A stretch of DNA of 15,583 nucleotides from Lachnospiraceae bacterium UBA3732 (GTDB lineage: Bacteria > Bacillota > Clostridia > Lachnospirales > Lachnospiraceae): NCBI GenBank assembly GCA_002372545.1, contig DFHD01000009.1:1-15583 (forward strand). Reading direction: 5' to 3'. Under the pieces are notes generated by a model. That model worked only from the letters and a program-made list of their open reading frames with translations, searched no databases and had not been told where the DNA came from. The stretch's first letter is position 1; each line of letters starts with the position of its first letter. This document shows, one piece after another, positions 13,703-15,583 of this stretch. A program made the translations under genes and the position numbers.

Positions 13703-14503
13703 ATGGAGAGGAAATTAACAAGGGAAGAATTTGACCGTCTGGTGGAAAAGGCGGAATCGCAAAGCGCCTCGCCGGAGGAGCTTGAGGAGCTGGAGCCCTA
13801 CAGAGCGAAGAGGGCAATCTTTATTGCTGCGGGCTTCGGCCTCAGGCTCGCGCCCATAACGCTGAATACGCCGAAGCCTCTGGTGCGGGTGAATGGCGAA
13901 CGGATCATCGACCGGCTCATCGACGCCTGTCTCGGTGCGGGGATCACGGAAATCTATGTGGTCCGGGGATATCTCGCGGAGCTTTTTGACCAGCTGAAAT
14001 ATAAGTATCCGGATATCCATTTTCTGGAGAATCCGGTTTACGATTCGGCCAATAATATCAGCTCTGCCATGATCGCCAGGGAGCTTCTGGAAAATGCTTA
14101 TGTTTTTGAAGCGGATCTTTTGATCAGTAACCCGGGGATCATCCGGAAATATCATTACCAGTCGGATTTTCTGGCTATTAAAAAGGACAGGACGGATGAC
14201 TGGTGCTTCAGGGTGAAGGACGGGATCATAAGGGAGGAAATGACCAGCGGAGAGGGGCCGGATATCTGGCAGATGGTGGGCATTTCCTATTGGAATGCGG
14301 AGGATGGAAGGCGGCTTCGGGAGGATATCCCGGCGGTTTACAGTGAAGGGAACGGCCGCCAGAGCTACTGGGAGCAGGTTCCGCTGGTTTATAAGAAAGA
14401 GAATTATGCCGTGGCTGTGCTGGAATGCGCCGGATCGGATATTGTGGAGATCGATACCTATAAGGAGCTGTGCGCCATAGATGCGGCTTATGCGCCGAAA
14501 TAG
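13703..14503 (+). CDS. pntC: LicC/PntC-type cytidylyltransferase (phosphonate or phosphocholine)
   Basis: This soluble nucleotidyltransferase of 266 residues is of the LicC type. I-A-A-G-F-G-L-R-L (41-49) is the nucleotide-binding loop, with T-P-K-P-L (56-60), L-E-N-P-V-Y-D-S-A-N-N-I-S-S (108-121) and F-E-A-D-L-L-I-S (135-142), whose Asp138 is a likely Mg ligand. A 36-residue acidic lead precedes the catalytic domain, shorter than the DNA-binding-like extensions I recall on some relatives. LicC activates phosphocholine with CTP; the related PntC activates 2-aminoethylphosphonate to CMP-AEP. The PhnW-like gene right after it favours the phosphonate substrate, so pntC is the inferred symbol, not proven. 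ATG 13703 follows GGGAGACTGG. The 103 bases before it hold no gene. Confidence 0.8.
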   Translation: MERKLTREEFDRLVEKAESQSASPEELEELEPYRAKRAIFIAAGFGLRLAPITLNTPKPLVRVNGERIIDRLIDACLGAGITEIYVVRGYLAELFDQLKYKYPDIHFLENPVYDSANNISSAMIARELLENAYVFEADLLISNPGIIRKYHYQSDFLAIKKDRTDDWCFRVKDGIIREEMTSGEGPDIWQMVGISYWNAEDGRRLREDIPAVYSEGNGRQSYWEQVPLVYKKENYAVAVLECAGSDIVEIDTYKELCAIDAAYAPK

Positions 14504-14522
14504 ATGATAAAGCTAAAATTAG

Positions 14523-14545
14523 TAGATATATCCAATGCATATCTA
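14523..14545 (+). repeat. AT-rich 7-bp inverted repeat before phnW
   Basis: TAGATAT (14523-14529) and ATATCTA (14539-14545) are exact complements across nine bases. It lies between the cytidylyltransferase stop and the Shine-Dalgarno at 14548-14558. The stem is weak and lacks a T-run, so it is not a convincing terminator. Confidence 0.4.
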
Positions 14546-14567
14546 ACAGAAAGGAGGGTGCAGGGGA

Positions 14568-14630
14568 TTGCTTAACCGCATTCCTCCCCGACTTAAAGAG
14601 GTCGGGGTATCCTGCCAAGAATTAAGATGA
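14568..14630 (+). CDS. Possible 20-codon leader ORF overlapping the phnW start
   Basis: A TTG at 14568 lies ten bases after a very strong AGAAAGGAGGG (14548-14558) and opens a 20-codon frame (L-L-N-R-I-P-P-R-L-K-E-V-G-V-S-C-Q-E-L-R). Its TGA stop (14628-14630) overlaps the phnW ATG (14627-14629) in an ATGA arrangement. The phnW ATG has no good ribosome binding site of its own, so translation of this frame may feed ribosomes to phnW. It reads through the hairpin at 14586-14607. Whether it is translated is inference. Confidence 0.35.
   Translation: MLNRIPPRLKEVGVSCQELR
14586..14607 (+). repeat. GC-rich stem-loop resembling an IS200/IS605 end
   Basis: CCCCGAC (14586-14592) pairs exactly with GTCGGGG (14601-14607), and TT/GA at the base of the loop can extend the stem by two pairs, leaving AAAG. 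Read on the minus strand, the hairpin and flanks resemble the subterminal hairpins I recall at right ends of IS200/IS605 (TnpB) elements: GGATA-CCCCGAC, a short loop, GTCGGGG-AGGAATG. No transposase gene is nearby. It sits between the strong Shine-Dalgarno at 14548-14558 and the phnW ATG. Confidence 0.6.
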
Positions 14631-15583
14631 AATGGGAACCGGTAAAAAGAAATATACTGCTCAACCCGGGACCGTCCACAACGACGGATTCGGTGAAATA
14701 TGCACAGATCGTGCCGGACATCTGCCCGAGGGAAAAGGATTTCGGCGGGCTGATGCAGGGTCTTCGTGATGACCTGGTAAGAATCGTGCACGGAGACCCG
14801 GACAAATATACATCCGTTCTTTTCTGCGGGTCGGGTACCATCAATATTGATGTCTGCCTCAGCAGCCTTCTGCCGGAGGGGAAAAGGATCCTGGTGGTGA
14901 ATAACGGGGCCTACAGCTCGAGGGCTGTGGAGGTCTGTGAGTATTACGGCATGCCGCATATCAATCTGCAGTTCCCTGTGGATCAGCTGCCCGAGCTCCC
15001 CGTGATCGAGGAAACGCTGCAGAAGAATCCGGATATCGCGCTGGTTTATACGACGCATAATGAGACCGGAACAGGTATTCTGAACCCCATCCGGGAAATC
15101 GGCGAGCTGGCTCACCGGTATGGTGCAACATTTGTTGTGGATACGACTTCAACCTATGCCATGCGTCCCATCCGGATCGAAGAGGAGAATGTAGATTTCC
15201 TCATGGCCTCTGCCCAGAAGGGTCTTATGGCCTTTACCGGGCTCAGCTTTATCGTGGGAAGGACATCCATCATCGAGGCGTCGAAGGATTATCCGAAAAG
15301 GAGCTATTACTGCAACCTGTACCAGCAGTATGATTTCTTTAAACGAACCGGCGAGATGCACTTTACGCCGCCCGTACAGACCATATATGCTGCTCTTCAG
15401 GCGCTCAAAGAATACTGGGAAGAGGGAGAGGAAAAGAAGTGGGCACGGCATACCCGGGTGTTTAATGCCATCAACCGCGGGCTTGATGAGCTGGGCTTCC
15501 GCCAGGTGATCCGGCCCGAATGGAGAGCGGGACTTGTATCCTCCGCAATCTATCCGGACGATGAAAACTGGGATTTTGAGAAG
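14627..15583 (+). CDS. phnW: PhnW-like 2-aminoethylphosphonate transaminase, 3'-truncated by window edge
   Basis: The first 319 residues of a PLP enzyme usually near 360-370 residues; it runs off the right edge in frame. It begins with L-L-N-P-G-P-S-T-T-T-D-S-V-K-Y-A (11-26), D-I-C-P-R-E-K-D-F-G (31-40), then F-C-G-S-G-T (66-71), V-V-D-T-T-S-T with the PLP-pairing Asp172, and A-S-A-Q-K-G-L with the probable Schiff-base Lys198. The N-terminus matches 2-aminoethylphosphonate:pyruvate transaminase. In degradation it turns AEP into phosphonoacetaldehyde; next to a cytidylyltransferase it more likely works in the reverse, biosynthetic sense, making AEP. The S-A-Q-K-G-L-M-A-F-T-G-L context differs from the degradative PhnW sequence I recall. 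ATG 14627 lacks a Shine-Dalgarno; an in-frame stop at 14594-14596 excludes a long upstream extension. Confidence 0.85.
   Translation, partial: MKWEPVKRNILLNPGPSTTTDSVKYAQIVPDICPREKDFGGLMQGLRDDLVRIVHGDPDKYTSVLFCGSGTINIDVCLSSLLPEGKRILVVNNGAYSSRAVEVCEYYGMPHINLQFPVDQLPELPVIEETLQKNPDIALVYTTHNETGTGILNPIREIGELAHRYGATFVVDTTSTYAMRPIRIEEENVDFLMASAQKGLMAFTGLSFIVGRTSIIEASKDYPKRSYYCNLYQQYDFFKRTGEMHFTPPVQTIYAALQALKEYWEEGEEKKWARHTRVFNAINRGLDELGFRQVIRPEWRAGLVSSAIYPDDENWDFEK

Noticed and set aside
14627..15583. Phosphonate degradation (phnWX) locus
   Set aside because: No phosphonoacetaldehyde hydrolase is seen, and the upstream gene is a CTP-dependent cytidylyltransferase in a glycan locus, which points to synthesis. 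The right flank is not visible.

Overview
The window looks like a chromosomal stretch of an anaerobic Firmicute, most likely a Lachnospiraceae-type clostridium. The evidence is indirect: AGGAGG-type ribosome binding sites, a moderate-GC host region, a YtrA-type GntR/ABC module, and a surface-glycan locus with a phosphonate branch. No rRNA, tRNA or other direct taxonomic marker is present.

Region 1 (about 1-1075) is visibly AT-rich compared with the rest. It holds mobile-element debris: the C-terminal part of a KilA-N domain protein, a 9-bp inverted repeat followed by a 28-codon ORF, and a broken AAA ATPase with an in-frame stop, a damaged Walker A motif and a lost C-terminus. Region 2 (1074-4877) starts with a sigma-A-like promoter whose -10 box lies inside a perfect 19-bp inverted repeat. 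It encodes an ABC-2 type ATPase and permease, a YtrA-family GntR repressor and a DUF5808/PH-like membrane protein. The repeat has the half-site spacing I recall for YtrA operators, and a weaker palindrome with the same spacing lies in front of the repressor gene. Region 3 (4898-7548) has a minus-strand SLC13/ArsB-superfamily anion transporter, divergent promoters, and an EctB-like diaminobutyrate aminotransferase with no ectA or ectC beside it. It ends in a strong terminator with a UACG tetraloop.

Region 4 (7593 to the right edge) is a same-strand surface-polysaccharide locus. In order it encodes a GT2 glycosyltransferase, an FdtA-like dTDP-sugar 3,4-ketoisomerase, an FdtB-like sugar aminotransferase, a GNAT acetyltransferase, a Wzx-like flippase, a GT-B protein of the CDP-glycerol glycerophosphotransferase type, a LicC/PntC-type cytidylyltransferase and a PhnW-like aminoethylphosphonate transaminase cut by the window edge. 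Together these suggest a glycan carrying a 3-acetamido-3,6-dideoxyhexose, flipped by Wzx and decorated with 2-aminoethylphosphonate (AEP) supplied as CMP-AEP. The PEP mutase and phosphonopyruvate decarboxylase would be expected just beyond the right edge.

The most interesting points are: the GT-B protein beside the cytidylyltransferase, which lacks the family's first catalytic-His motif and could be a transferase for CMP-AEP; a stem-loop resembling an IS200/IS605 end between a strong Shine-Dalgarno and the phnW start, where a 20-codon reading frame overlaps the phnW start codon; and the YtrA-like operator pair.
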